This document shows, piece after piece, positions 10,194-22,134 of a stretch of DNA of 64,000 nt (within the stretch, counting starts at the first letter, position 1; each line of letters starts with the position of its first letter). The DNA comes from Acephala macrosclerotiorum (taxonomy: Eukaryota; Ascomycota; Leotiomycetes; Helotiales; Mollisiaceae). A program made the position numbers and the translations under genes. The notes beneath the pieces are model-generated. The model was not told the DNA's origin and ran no database searches. It saw nothing but the letters and a program-made list of their open reading frames with translations. The stretch is from positions 62,001-126,000 of the forward strand of contig MU119217.1 of NCBI GenBank assembly GCA_014904845.1, written 5' to 3'.

Positions 10194-13100
10194 ATGGGGG
10201 GAGCTTGAGGTCGATGCCATGTTTGTACCACTAGAGATGAATTCGAGCGAGCACTTTGCTTGATGAAGGTCGTGATCCTGTTGCTTTGATTCGAGAGATG
10301 AGCGTGTGCTGCATTAAAGGTGCTGCCGATACCATAAAAGTAGCAGGTTTGAGCCGCTCAGCGAGGGACCCCTGGGGGAGAGAATGGGGTGTCCTCAAGG
10401 GCCTTGACGGATGCTTGATCTGTGTGTTGGATACTGCTGAGAACTAAGAAAGTGCCCAGAGGTCAATATGCAAGCCGATGTGAAGGTTTCAGAAACGGTA
10501 ATGGGAGCACGAGACCAGGAAGAATGTAATCACAAGAGCCAGTTCTCATACTTGATGTGATCTCGAAACTGCTTTCAAGAGACCTATGGCATTCTCGAGG
10601 AGGAAGCGCTCAAGATCATGTCAGAAGAATTTAGAGTGCCTTTGATGGTTGTATGCGATTGTTTCCGGGGCGCCTACCATTCAAGACTCAGTTGTGCATT
10701 TCAAAGGTACTGTTCTCCACTTCAAGGTTTAAACAACATACCGGTATCTTGTACTTCGTCTCATTTTGATCCATATGGAATGCTCTCCAAGCTTCTCTCC
10801 ACTCCCCAACGAACCAAGGAGTATCTACCAAGATCGTCTTGATATGCTTCAAACATTCACAAAACTTCATATCTTCCATCGCAAGTTACTCATATCCCGC
10901 CATCCAGCTCCACAAACCCTCACAATCATAAATATCGCTCTTCCATCTTCCATCCATCGTATCACCACCAATCCCATCCAATCCAACACATTCGGCTCCC
11001 CCATCCAATCAGCCCTCACCCCCTTTTCCCAAGCTCTTCATCACGTGATCTCTCGCTCGCTCGTCCCATTTCCCAGGAACGCACGGTACATCCCACAAAC
11101 ACAGCCAAACCTCAAACCATCCAAAATTTTCAGGACGCTTTAAGATCTCTCCAAGCTCTCATACCGAGTAGTAAGATCGAGATCTGCTTAAGCCTTGAAA
11201 GGAAAAGAAGAATTGGACACTAGAATTCGCCTCCCGTCACCACATGCAGGACCCCTGTTTGGTCGATCAAGGCAGTGGCGAAATTTCCCGACCACAATCC
11301 TTTTTTTTTTTTTTTTAGAACTGAGGCTGTGAGATAGAGGACTGGTGACCTCTAGTGATGATGGTAAAGGCTGAGGATTTCAAGGTTTGGTGGTTTGGTG
11401 ATGGAGTTGGCTGAAAAGTTGGGGGAAAGGATATGACGCTTACGGTGTAGCTTTGGGATTTGGTGGTGTTTAACAGGGAAAGAAATTTGGGACGGTGGGA
11501 AGATGGGTAAACCCTGTGTGAGGATTGCAGTCTGTTTTCTCTGTAAAAAAAGGGCTCAAGTCAAGCTTTTCGCGGGAAGTGAAGGTGTGGCTGGTTAGTG
11601 CTGGTCAGAACCATACATGTGCTGTGGCTTTGTTGTGATGTTGGGGATCCGAGGTCTGGCTAGAAAGGACCCTTGGATGATGGTTGTAATCGGTGCTTTA
11701 TGTTGAAATATTGAAGATGTACTTCAGGGATGTCGTGGCCAAGTGATAGTAAGGGGTCTCGTCGCGAGGCCGCAGTGAAGCGGCCCAAGAACTGATCTCC
11801 CACTCGTTTACATACGGACTCCGGAGAAAACATGGTCGAAAGACCTGCGTGTCGTCACGGTCTACGGAATAATCTAACTGTTCTTTGCTTTTGCTTATTA
11901 TTGAGAAGAGATTGCTCGCAGGGTCTTGAAGAAAGACAGGTAGCGCTGTAATGGCATTCTCGAAACAGCATGTACGTGGAGATGGGGTATTTAGGACATT
12001 CGCGAGGGGGGGTTTTGAGCGAATCAGAGAGCCTACCGAGGACGATACACTACAATCTGTGTCTAGGGACCTCGTTCTAGACTTTCATCGGCCCATGGCA
12101 TCGGCGATCCAGCTAGCTGCATCGCGAACTCGCATCGAAGAAGCAGCATTCGTGATCAAGGCCATCGCATATTGGAGCGTACATACTCGGCAGGGCCACT
12201 GCAATGACGCTGTATACTCTGTCGAAGTAGTCATGATCTCCAGCTCCCAATAGAACAATAGATAGACGTCACGGCACAGGCATGTGAAGCTGAAATGTCG
12301 GCATCCCGCCATTTTAGCCGCTGGACCCTTCAAGCAGGAGTTTACAAGAATGGATCCAATGGGTGTGGACCCTGAAAATGATTTGTTGGAAAAATCAAAC
12401 ATTATGCAGTCGACATCAAAACAATGACACATAATACTGTCAAGATTCCAACCCTGCTGCTACAATGGCTCTCAAGACGGGTCAGACACTGCTTGGCAGG
12501 TTAACGTTGAGAGATTGGACTGCGTCCAGAGCAGAATGGAGAGGTCATTGAATTTCAGGGTACTGTACAGTAGCAGCTCCGCTATTCCGTAGCAGAAATG
12601 CTGCTCAATCAGTAGTGTGTCGTGTGCCTCCTTGTAGATTCACAAAGCTTGATTGATCGCACACTTGGTATTGGGTAGCTCTTATCATTATCTGATCAAT
12701 CACTTGGTCTTCAAAATTCGTGGGAAGGATCACAGTATGATACCGTTGTCAGTGCATCAAATACACGAGGTATATGGTCCGATGCCGCCTGTGTGTCATG
12801 CATATGGGCTCATTCGGCACTACTAACCTGTTCCTGCCAAATGAACGCTGCCGTACGATGATTCCTTTTGAGCGGCTCTCTCAATGTCCATTGGCGAAAG
12901 ATAGGAGGACTCGTACCATATGCCTGCTCTGCTGCCAGCTGGCGTCTACGAGAGCCAGAGATGCTCGTGAGTTAGGGTATTTACGGCTTCACATAGTCAC
13001 CTGGACCTGTATCCCTCTTCCGAACTAGCCAAGGAATTCTTCATTGATTTAGTTGCAGAATTGGCGACATAGATGCAGGCAGAAGAGCCAAATACACGAG

Positions 13101-15682
13101 ATCAACCAGAATCAGACTTAAAGCCAGCGAACAAGCGTGCAAGAGATTTACAGGAGATACCATCTGCAGGCGTATGTCGTTCTTGACGAACAATTGGTCA
13201 ATTGGGTTGGGGGTGCAATCAATGAAATCCAACTCAGAAGAAATAGAGCGAGCACCCTTCATATGTGTCAAAAAAGACTCGCTTGAGTCTGCAAGCAAGT
13301 CGACACTGAGTCCGTTGACTAGCCACAATTCAATTCCTGGGCTCAAGCTTACCCAAAGAAACCCACGGCGGGCTCTGCCATGCAGTGACACCCATAGAAT
13401 AGATAGGTATGTAATATTGACCAATCGTACAAATTGCGAAGCTCACAGCCTGTCGAAGGTAGTTGATAGTGCTGGGCTTGCTTGTGAGCCCATGAGTTGG
13501 GAAGTGCAGTAAAAGCGGCACTGGGTGGCAAGCCCGGTCGATATTCTCGTCGTTTGCTCGTTGTTGTAGAGTCAGAGGACTGGGCGGATGGGAAGATCCC
13601 GTTCTCCTCAGCCGACTGAGAATCTGTGAATGACGGCAGGCATAGGACGCTCCGTGGCAATTGCCTAAGTTTTCAAAGCGAATTGCTCGGAGTACGCGTT
13701 GGTCACGTTTGACGTCGATGAAGCCCTTGATGATCTATGCTTGATAGGGCTGAACGAGTGATGATCCTCTCAGCATCAGGGGTCTTCTGGGGCCTTCACA
13801 GCCCAATGTGGCGTTAAACCTTTCCATCCAGACGACTGTGGATCTAGCAGGTGCTTGCTTATCGATGAATCCAGAGATGTGTTGTGCGGCGTGCCGGGAA
13901 GCGTGGATGCTGCGATCTTCACTTTCCTGGCTGAAATCCGCTGCGCGAGGCCTGGTCGTCGGCTTTGTTGCTATTATTCAGAAAGGAAACCCTCGCGGAT
14001 TGTCCTACGGCCGATTATTCTACTAGAATATCCTCAGTCTGACTTCTTGAGAAGCGCACCGTTAAGAAAGGTGCAGTCGCCACTGGACTTTTCAGAAGCA
14101 AGCCACGCTACCCTAAGGTTAGTCCGTCCGCTTGGAGACCCTGATTTCTCCAGGCATTTATGATGATGCTCAACAGCTCATTATTATGATTCGGGTTTAT
14201 CATTTTGGAAGATTGTCGTCCAGGATAGAGAAAATCTACGGGTTGTATGATCTCAGTTAGCGTCTCTATTTTTTGCCTCTTCCTTTTGTGAGACGTATCA
14301 AGCTCGGTCCGAGTGGGCGGTGCATGCTCTAGGAGCCGCAAGTGTTCCCCGATTCAGTGATCTTGGGTCAAACCCGCGAAGCTTGCTATGAAGCTTCCAG
14401 AAAATGAGATTGATGGTAAAGAGATTTGTGTTTATCGGCATATCTAGTTCATGTGGCCATCCAGAGAGAAAATGCTCGATTTCCGCGGGGCTGATCGAGA
14501 AATCATCATCCTCAATTCCACTTACGCAACGGATTTTGATGGATCAGCGTCCGCTCAAGGCACCTAACTATGCATGCTCACTCCTTATAAATTGGTTGTA
14601 GAAGGATGTAGACTCTTGTTGGCCTCATAAGACGTCCCGATCCCAGAGCTCGTAGTGAGGAGGTTTGGCTGTCCTTTCGATCAACGTGATGGCATCTCCT
14701 GACATTTCTTGAATCTGGTGGAATGGCCGGGCCGCGGAACGGGAGTTATGGAGGTATGGAGCTGGACGGAAAGCATGGCGTCGTCGAAAAAAGGATATGG
14801 AGTAGCTAGAGATATGCAACAGTCAAGTCAAGCCACATACGTGAACATCAGACAGCCCTGTTCGCTAACGAGTCAGCATTTTTCCATGTGTTGTTTTGGA
14901 AGGTACTGTTTCCTCTCGTCTCCCAAATGTGCTTGGACCGGACAATCCTCCGATCTCCTGTGACTAACCTGCGGGTGGGTGGGATGCAGTCGATATCCAG
15001 GAGTTCGCAAGGGATGTTCGAAGCAAGATGATGAAGTTTGTGTAACCGTACCGCATCCACCTCGAATTTCGAGCTCGAACGCCACACTTCCTCAGAAAGA
15101 GCCCAGTCCAGAACGGCGAGCCACCAGTGTTTGGGGCTCGCTAAGGGCCGGTGCAGCGCTTTTGCCACCGCCGCTGCCATGCCTCACAGCGCACTGCCAC
15201 TTTGCTCCCTGGGAAAGCAAGGTGCACTAACTTCACAAGAGCATCAACAGCGCCAAACAGCGCCAGAAGTCCCCGAGCTTCCTTGTCTAGGGGCCCACCA
15301 AGCCATCGAATTTCTCAAATTCCCATCCTTTCTTCCAGCTAAAAGCAGCCTCGCTGCCGACATTTCCATGCAGACCCGTAAAATGGCCACCCGGCACCAG
15401 CGCCATGCTCGCCATGCCCCAGGCTCTGCACGTCAGTCCAGGCACTTGGCTTGCTCTTGCATTTGCACTTGTCTCGTCTGGCCCAAATGCTCGGCGTGGC
15501 CCTGGAGTGGGCGTGTAGAGATTCCGACCAGCTAGTTGTTTGCAGGCGAGGAAAACCCTAAGCTGCTCCACGTTGGTGGAGCATAAGGTCTTCCGAGATC
15601 GAACTGCGAGTCTCCTGCTGCCATTTCCTAATATTCTCTCAGGTGTTGTCAGAACTGATGGGCCATACGGTTCATACGACAT

Positions 15683-15759
15683 AAATCCTTACATGCAAAT
15701 CCTTACATGCAAATCCTTACATGCAAATCCTTACATGCAAATCCTTACATGCAAATCCT
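15683..15759. repeat. 14-bp tandem repeat, about 5.5 copies
   Basis: The unit AAATCCTTACATGC is repeated exactly five times from 15683, followed by a 7-nt partial copy. Each unit junction creates an ATGCAAAT octamer. The array lies about 930 bp upstream of the YTH start codon and about 250 bp upstream of the likely first exon end. Confidence 0.95.
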
Positions 15760-16011
15760 GCTTCGTCATTTGACGGTTGTTCCTGGCGATCGCTTCCTTC
15801 TCTCCTCTTCCTCGCGCCTCCCGAGAAAACGGCCCCAGAAGGTCTTTTATAAGCTTCCCATTTCCCTTTCTACCTTTCCAGCCTGTGTGAATGGTCATCT
15901 CCTGACCTTGTCTAGCCTTTTTCTTTTTATACGCACAATAGCCGTCAATTCTGATCTACAAGCTGCAGGCCTTCGCAGCATAGGTTCGCACGTTCTATCT
16001 CCCGTCTCCTC

Positions 16012-16655
16012 GTAAGTACCCAATCAATTGAAGTATAACCTCTCTGACTGGAGGCAAGAGAGGCACTGACAGACAGGGCTCTTCGTTAGAGCCCTCAGAA
16101 GACTTCGCAGCGCGTCTTCTTCCGATTTCTGCCAGATCTTCCTTCGACGCTTTTGTCGAAGCAACGTCCCCTCTTGTCATTGTTGATCGTCGGTCATTAC
16201 AATAATTGTCCTCGCACACGATTCTTCTGTTTCCACATTGGATAATTCTCAGAGCCGTCCTGCATCCACGCCATACCAAGCTATCGGCCTTTGTCTGCGC
16301 CTCCCCCACAACCAACCGTCCTTCTATTAATCTTTCAAATAGCTGCCGTGAGGCTTATTTCTGGCCTACGGATTGTCAGTGTTCCGAGTAAAGATTGCCA
16401 CTTCCAGATACTGAGGTTATCGCACCGCTGGACATAAATTAACCTTCTTAAAGAGACCAGAAAGTGTTCGTTTGAAGGTACTATGTCCCACTCTCTTCAA
16501 CATGCCCCTTTTTAGATGAGTCGTTGGCTGAGGCCTTTGACACGCACTCCTATATATATATTTTTATATACCTCAGTAACTTAGAGGAATGTGTCTTTCA
16601 CACTGCGGTCAAGCAGTTACACAAGAGTGCTAACATGGTTTTTCTTTGGGTACAG
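16012..16655 (+). other. Probable long 5'-UTR intron of the YTH gene
   Basis: A GTAAGT donor at 16012 follows a strongly pyrimidine-rich stretch (15780-16011) that resembles a fungal 5' leader. A textbook branch site (GCTAAC), pyrimidine tract and TACAG acceptor end at 16655, 36 nt before the ATG at 16692. Pairing them gives a 644-nt leader intron. Other upstream donors are possible. Confidence 0.45.
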
Positions 16656-16691
16656 GTTTGGGGTCCACTCCCTACAATCTACGAAGGCTTC

Positions 16692-18706
16692 ATGACAGAC
16701 ACACCAGCTAGATCGCAGCCAGACGGCAATTTGCCGGATAGCTCGCAAGGTTCAAGACAGAATGTCCCACAACTATCGACGTCGATTTCCTATGGTGGAA
16801 GCGAAGTGAGAAGAGGCTATCCCGGAGTTTCACAGTCGAACACATCTCAAGGAAACTTTCCCACAGTTCCATCATTCCCTCAACCGCAGAATCCATCGCC
16901 TGGACGACAAGACTCCTTCAGTATGACCTCTCTTGGTTCTGCCCTTCCTGAAATATTCCAAGGTTACAGCAACATGCCTTCACAAAGGTACCATGTCAGC
17001 CATTCAACCTCCCCACCTCACTACCATCAACCGAATGCACAATTTGTAGTACCAGCGGGCATGACATCTCCATCAGGATCAATGCTATACAACATTCAAT
17101 ACCAACCTCAGCACCAAGGCATGTATGCGCCAGCCAATCTTGGGGCTGGTGCTGTAATGGGCAGTCAATTTTATCAAAGCCAGCCTTATATGAATCCATC
17201 ACAGCAATCCGGATCATCCTTCTACGTGCAGCCTAGCCAATATGGAGTACAGAACCAAATGTTTGCGAGCAACGCTTCTACTGGGCAATATGGAGTGAGA
17301 GCAGGATTTGGGGTTGATACTCGACTTGCAAATCAACAACGTGGATCGGAATATCTTGGTGGGACTTCGGGTGGCAGTAATTCTGGTAGGGCTGGCAGTA
17401 TTGGTAAGTCGATATATCGCATGGCCTTGAATGGTATTCTGGCATCTTTTAACCGTTTCTAACGAGCTATATAGCGTCTAGCAGTGGCCAGTCATCTGTC
17501 GTTCGAGGTCCTCCCCGAAAACCTCGTCAGAGTGGTATGTACATTATCTTTACTCTCATCCGGTTTCTAACCCCGAGACTGACACTTGCTCAGGACATGC
17601 GATATGGATAGGAAATCTACCTCCTCATACAGACTTGATGAGCTTGGTTCTTCACGTATGCAAGGAAACTTCTGGGCTCGAGTCGCTGTTCTTGATATCG
17701 AAAAGTAACTGCGCGTTTGCCAATTTCAAGGACGAGGAGTGTTGTGCAGCCGCCCAAGTTAAGATACATGACTCTAGATTTCAGACTGTGAGATTAGTCA
17801 GTCGATTACGTCGAAGTTCTGTTGGAGCTGGTGCAGGCGCGTCCGTTCCTACAGGACCAGCAGCTCTTTCACCACCTTCAAACCTACCAGTCGCTGAAAC
17901 CCTTTCGCCTGAGACGGAGACAAAGTCTCAAGAAGCTGTTGAAGTAGAGGAAATTCCGAGTCATGTTGATGAGGCTAAACCAACAGATAAATTCTTCGTT
18001 GTGAAAAGCCTCACCGTTGAAGACCTAGAGCTGAGCGTTCGAAATGGTATCTGGGCAACTCAGTCTCACAACGAAGAGACTCTCAATAAAGCATTCAAGG
18101 TAAGCGCGCGGCATAGCGTACATCTCGTCATACTGACACTTGCCCAAGGATGCGGAAAACGTGTATCTCATCTTCTCCGCCAACAAATCTGGCGAATATT
18201 TTGGCTATGCTAAGATGATTTCCGAGATTAACAATGACCCAGCCGCCGCCATCGAATTCGCACCAAAAGCCCAGACTGTTGATGACCCCGAGCTTCCAAA
18301 AGCCATACCGACACCTGCGACAGAATTTGCACCAAAGGGTAGAATCATTGATGACTCTGCTCGAGGCACAATATTTTGGGAAGTGGAGAGAGACGAAGAT
18401 AGGTCAGAAGACGACGACGAGACGCACAGTAACCCGAGTGATCAGGATCCCGAGCCTCTAAAAAGCAAGGCTTGGGGCAAGCCATTCAAAGTCGAATGGA
18501 TTTCTACTACTCGACTCCCTTTCTACAGAACTAGAGGTCTACGAAACCCATGGAACTCGAACCGAGAGGTCAAGATTGCCCGGGATGGCACTGAGCTGGA
18601 GACATCTGTTGGGCGAAGACTTATCGGCTTATTTCACCGATTGCCAAGTCCAGTTGCTCCTCAGCTTCCAATCATGACCGCTTATCCACAAATGCAATAT
18701 CCATGA
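16692..18706 (+). CDS. RRM plus YTH-domain protein (m6A-reader type)
   Basis: Four exons, 16692-17403, 17475-17534, 17594-18099 and 18149-18706 (introns 71, 59 and 49 nt), give 611 aa. Residues 1-240 are a low-complexity Gln/Ser/Pro/Tyr region. An RRM follows (about 259-335), with RNP2-like IWIGNL and RNP1-like NCAFANF. The YTH domain spans about 389-590: FFVVKSLTVEDLELSVRNGIWATQ (W411 is a likely m6A-cage residue), VYLIFSANKSGEYFGYAKM, WGKPFKVEW and NSREVKIARDGTEL-like segments. Between residues 450 and 530 there is a large insertion with two EFAPK...DD repeats and an acidic stretch. YTH proteins bind m6A RNA and affect mRNA fate. Fungal RRM-YTH members exist, but the target RNAs here are unknown. 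Confidence 0.9.
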
Positions 18707-20295
18707 TTGTCAGCCCAAGCGCGCAGTTTCTCGAGCGACATTTCTCTATACATACGACAATTCATTGCCACCGTGGCTACAAAGTGGCCGATACATTGCT
18801 GGTCATTGCATTAGGGCCCAGTATTCTCTTCTTGGGTAGTTCTAAAGAACAATACCACATAGGTAATGATTCACGATGGAAAGAGCTGCATGAGTCACGA
18901 TTTACAATGTGTAGAGGATTTGATGCTGCATTTAAATGGGAGCAAGTCATAGCCGAAATATACAGTTTTTGAGGCCTGCTGGTCTCCTTACTGGGAGTGT
19001 TGTCAATACGCTTTCGGGTTTGCAAAAGCCAGGACAAGGTGTAGAATCTTCAAGGAACTTTCATTGTCGAGATTACAAGGTACAAGAACTTAATCTACCC
19101 ATCCACGTTTCAAAATTTGTTTTAGATAATCACGCATTCGTAAGAGCGGCAGACATAGGGAAGTGTTGAATTTCTGATGAGGTGCCGAAGAAAAATTTCT
19201 CTCAACGTTTTGCCACCAGGTACTATCATTATTCGGGACTTGGTATTGGCATGGAGCCTCTAGATAACATTGGTGGCGAAATAGGTAGGCTGTCACGGGT
19301 GGACTGCATATCAAACACGGTATCACATCTTAGTTAGCCACGCATGCATCTAGGAGTAAGCCAGCGTCGATCCCTCAAATCGGATGACCACATACTATGG
19401 TACTCGGGGCAACAGTTGTGCCAAGCCTTCTAGAGATTTCCTCGATTGCAAGGGATGATTCTCCAATAATATTTCTTGATTCCGTGGATGATTACTTATT
19501 TTAGTCAAGTTCTGTGAAAAGAATCGACCCCTGGTTTTACAACTGATACCCCGGAGACGAAGTAAACGTTCGTCAGAGAACTCAATTAAGCCACAGCGGT
19601 AGTTCCAACGGCCACCGAGGTCCAATTACAAATGCATCTCACGGATGAGCGCTGCCGGAACTACCCAAATCTGTTCACAATTCTGCTCCAAGTACTACCT
19701 AGTTGCTCAACCCTGTGTCTGAAAGATCTGCAAATCGGTGATTCAATGGCCAGTAATCGGCCAACGATCAGATAGTGGCACTTTCACATGCTTTTAAGTT
19801 TTAAAGGAGTGTGCAGAGCAAAAACGGTTTGAGGTGATGTTGAATTAAATATACTGTGGCTGTGCGTCATGGGTTAGCCACAAGCTTGGCACGCTTAGAT
19901 GTTCTCGGAACGGTTGGACATTCTGGGGCGGGACTTGCCCGGCCTGCGCCTACGTCTCTTCTCGACCATCTAAGTACATGAACAGAATTTCATGATCATG
20001 CTATGCATCTTACTTCGAGAAGGCTGTCAGCTGCAAGCTGTTTGCCTATTTGCTGTCAGTTTCAGAAATTCCATAAACGTGTCTCTTGAAGTTCTTTATT
20101 GGTTCGTGGCCCATCGAAATTTCTAGCTACCCCGCGCGCATTCTCAGGTGATGGCCCCTCCTTTCCGTGATTGTCGAGTTTCTTTCGTGTTCACTCTTAT
20201 TCGCTTTCGTCAAAGTTACTTTCGCGATCATGCCAGAACTTTCTGCGTGGTATGATCCCGAATATGCCGGCAACCAATGGAAATTTGGACTCGAA
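18707..20295. other. Intergenic region, YTH gene 3' end to heat-shock promoter
   Basis: About 1.6 kb with no supported gene; frames on both strands are short and unrelated to known families. The right end (from about 20060) is the promoter of the small heat-shock gene. Confidence 0.6.
20116..20243 (+). promoter_or_regulatory. Putative heat-shock elements upstream of the Hsp20 gene
   Basis: Two GAAnnTTC inverted units, the core of a heat-shock element, are present: GAAATTTC at 20116-20123 and GAACTTTC at 20236-20243. A CCCCT stress-type motif lies near 20155. Each is a minimal two-unit site, so binding by Hsf1 is inferred from the position upstream of an Hsp20 gene. Confidence 0.45.
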
Positions 20296-20303
20296 TATAT
20301 AAA
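20296..20303 (+). promoter_or_regulatory. TATA box of the Hsp20 gene
   Basis: TATATAAA lies 63 nt upstream of the first in-frame ATG (20366) and 150 nt upstream of the ATG at 20453. If transcription starts 25-40 nt downstream of the TATA box, the mRNA would include both ATGs. Confidence 0.65.
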
Positions 20304-20365
20304 CACATGTTGTATCCTCAAGAGACACCCTTCTCTTCATCAGCAATACAGATACAATCTTCTTC

Positions 20366-21097
20366 ATGAGATCATATCGAGCACTCTCAAGACTACCAGT
20401 AACTCAAAGCAAACGAATTCTATTCAAACCCCTTTCAACACCTCGACGCAACATGTCTTTCTACAACTTCCCCGGATTCACCTCTCCCGCCGACACCTCC
20501 TTCCACCCACTCTTCCGTCTTCTTGATGACTTTGACAACTATTCTCAAGGCAACATTAGTCGACGCAACCACCGCAGCCAAATAAAGACCTTCAACCCCA
20601 AGTTTGACGTCAAGGAGGTCGGCTCCAACTACGAACTCCACGGCGAACTCCCAGGCGTCGATCAAAAGGATATTGAGATCGAGTTTACCGACGACCACAC
20701 CCTGACCATCAAGGGCCACAGTGAGCGCTCTTACCAATCTGGCACTCCACCAGCTGGATTCGTCGAAGGTCCAACTGCCGCTGGCGCTCTTCCCGCTGCT
20801 GAGAACGGTCACGATGCCCACAAGGCTACCGTCGAGACTGTCCCTGACGAAAGTGATACTGTCGCTACCAAGGAGAGCACCGCCACCGAAGTCGCCAAGA
20901 AGGACCCTGAACAACCAAAGGAGCCTCAAACCAAGTATTGGGTTTCTGAGCGCAGTATCGGCGAGTTCTCGAGAACCTTCTCCTTCCCGGTTCGTGTCGA
21001 CACGGATGCTGTTCAAGCTTCGATGAAGAATGGTATCCTTTCCATTATTGTTCCGAAGGCTCAGAAGAAGGAGACCCGCAAGATCAATATCAACTAA
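20366..21097 (+). CDS. Hsp20/alpha-crystallin small heat-shock protein (Hsp30 type)
   Basis: A single uninterrupted exon. From the ATG at 20453 (MSFYNFPGF) the protein is 214 aa and matches fungal 30-kDa heat-shock proteins. The alpha-crystallin domain starts at FNPKFDVKEVGSNYELHGELPGVDQKDIEIEF and is interrupted by a Glu/Thr/Ala-rich linker of about 80 residues. It then resumes at YWVSERSIGEFSRTFSFP and ends with the signature ASMKNGILSIIVPK and an IXI-like tail (INI). The in-frame ATG at 20366 adds 29 residues rich in Arg, Ser, Leu and Pro with no acidic residue, resembling a mitochondrial presequence. Because it is the first ATG after the TATA box I give the longer frame, but the shorter product is equally possible. 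The role is ATP-independent holdase activity under stress. Confidence 0.9.
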   Translation: MRSYRALSRLPVTQSKRILFKPLSTPRRNMSFYNFPGFTSPADTSFHPLFRLLDDFDNYSQGNISRRNHRSQIKTFNPKFDVKEVGSNYELHGELPGVDQKDIEIEFTDDHTLTIKGHSERSYQSGTPPAGFVEGPTAAGALPAAENGHDAHKATVETVPDESDTVATKESTATEVAKKDPEQPKEPQTKYWVSERSIGEFSRTFSFPVRVDTDAVQASMKNGILSIIVPKAQKKETRKININ

Positions 21098-22134
21098 ATA
21101 CCACCGCCGCTCTCCGATCTTCGAGGTCGACGCACACTCAACTTTGAATCGATCGGTATGAACTTACGACTTGATGGATGGAATTGCCTGGAGTTTTGCT
21201 TTGACTTCTTTGCATGGATTTGATTGATGGATGGCATTTGCAGCGATGGATCTGGTGCTTTGCAGGGAGTGAAGGAAAAAGTTGCTTCAGCTTGGAGTTG
21301 GGTGCTATGCACTTGATTCGGCTTCGGAGGGATAATGAGAGGATAATAATTCCAAACGCTCCTTCTTTCTGCTTTGTATCGTAGGGCAATTAAAGGATAA
21401 ACATCAAATGAAACTTTCTGCTTCATGAAAGAATTGTGGTACCGTGATATGATGTGTGAGAGTGACTGAAAGTGGACACGGGTAATGTACTTCTTAACTC
21501 GTGCAGACTTCGGCGATAATGTTCGGAGCAACTTCAAGTAAAGTATCAACCTTTATCATCTTGCATGCGACGACGTGAATAAACAAAGCCTCAAGTGCTT
21601 CCTGTACAGAACCAATTCTGGCTCACCCCTTGGGAAGTTCATGAAGCGTTCTTATCTGGGAGTAGCATTCTGGTGTGGGGGCCATCATCCAGAACCATAC
21701 AACCCAAATTTCTCCGGCATGTCCCAGACTCCTAGACAAACACAGCTCAAAGTGAAATAAGAAACATGCACTCTAAAACTGTTCACTCTTCTGCTGATAT
21801 CCACTTGAAGTGCAAAGAATTTGAAAAGCGCCGAATTGCAATTTTGAGAGTCCAACACTTTGATAGACTCTCACTGAGTCGCTCTTTTGACGGTCTAATG
21901 TCCCAGGATCTCTGGCACACTATAATGATTACAACTCAGGTAAGGCCAGAAAAGAACTGGAGTAAGCGACAACAGCTAGCTCTCTCGATTTTACTAAAGT
22001 GCCTTGAGGACTTCTTCCCATGACAAATTCTCGCAAACTCCGTATCAAAATCCAAAGCTTTTCATGATATCCCATGCATGTCCACCAACGCCATCCAATG
22101 CAAATTTCTCCCCTGTTAGACATAGACCTCGTGC
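21098..22134. other. Convergent intergenic region (Hsp20 / PNO1)
   Basis: About 1 kb between facing stop codons, presumably two 3' UTRs and a spacer. A long minus-strand open frame (21549-21094) has no motif and looks accidental. Nothing else is supported. Confidence 0.5.

Larger units (their letters stand above)
10194..16691. other. 6.5-kb gene-poor region
   Basis: I find no supported protein-coding gene here. Open frames are short, lack recognisable motifs and overlap on both strands. The stretch 10790-11140 is pyrimidine-rich on + and looks like a promoter or leader, but no gene follows. A run of 16 T lies at 11301-11316. An orphan minus-strand frame (15180 down to about 14990) with a possible intron ending near 14870 would encode only about 73 aa of unknown type. 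The tandem repeat at 15683-15759 and the pyrimidine-rich tract at 15780-16011 probably belong to the promoter and leader of the YTH gene. Confidence 0.6.

Noticed and set aside
11731..11810. tRNA-like start (TGGCCAAGTGATAGTAAGG)
   Set aside because: It resembles a tRNA D-arm, but I find no T-arm (GTTCRANYC) or matching acceptor stem downstream.
13041..13424. 127-aa hydrophobic minus-strand frame
   Set aside because: It overlaps a plus-strand frame of similar length, has no conserved motif and no flanking gene structure.
14848..15180. 110-aa minus-strand frame starting MAAAVAKALHRPL
   Set aside because: A plausible intron shortens it to about 73 residues of unknown type. The evidence is too weak for a gene call.
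20435..21016. 193-aa open frame antisense to the Hsp20 gene
   Set aside because: It mirrors the codon pattern of the heat-shock gene; its Val/Gly/Leu-rich translation has no motif. Treated as a shadow.
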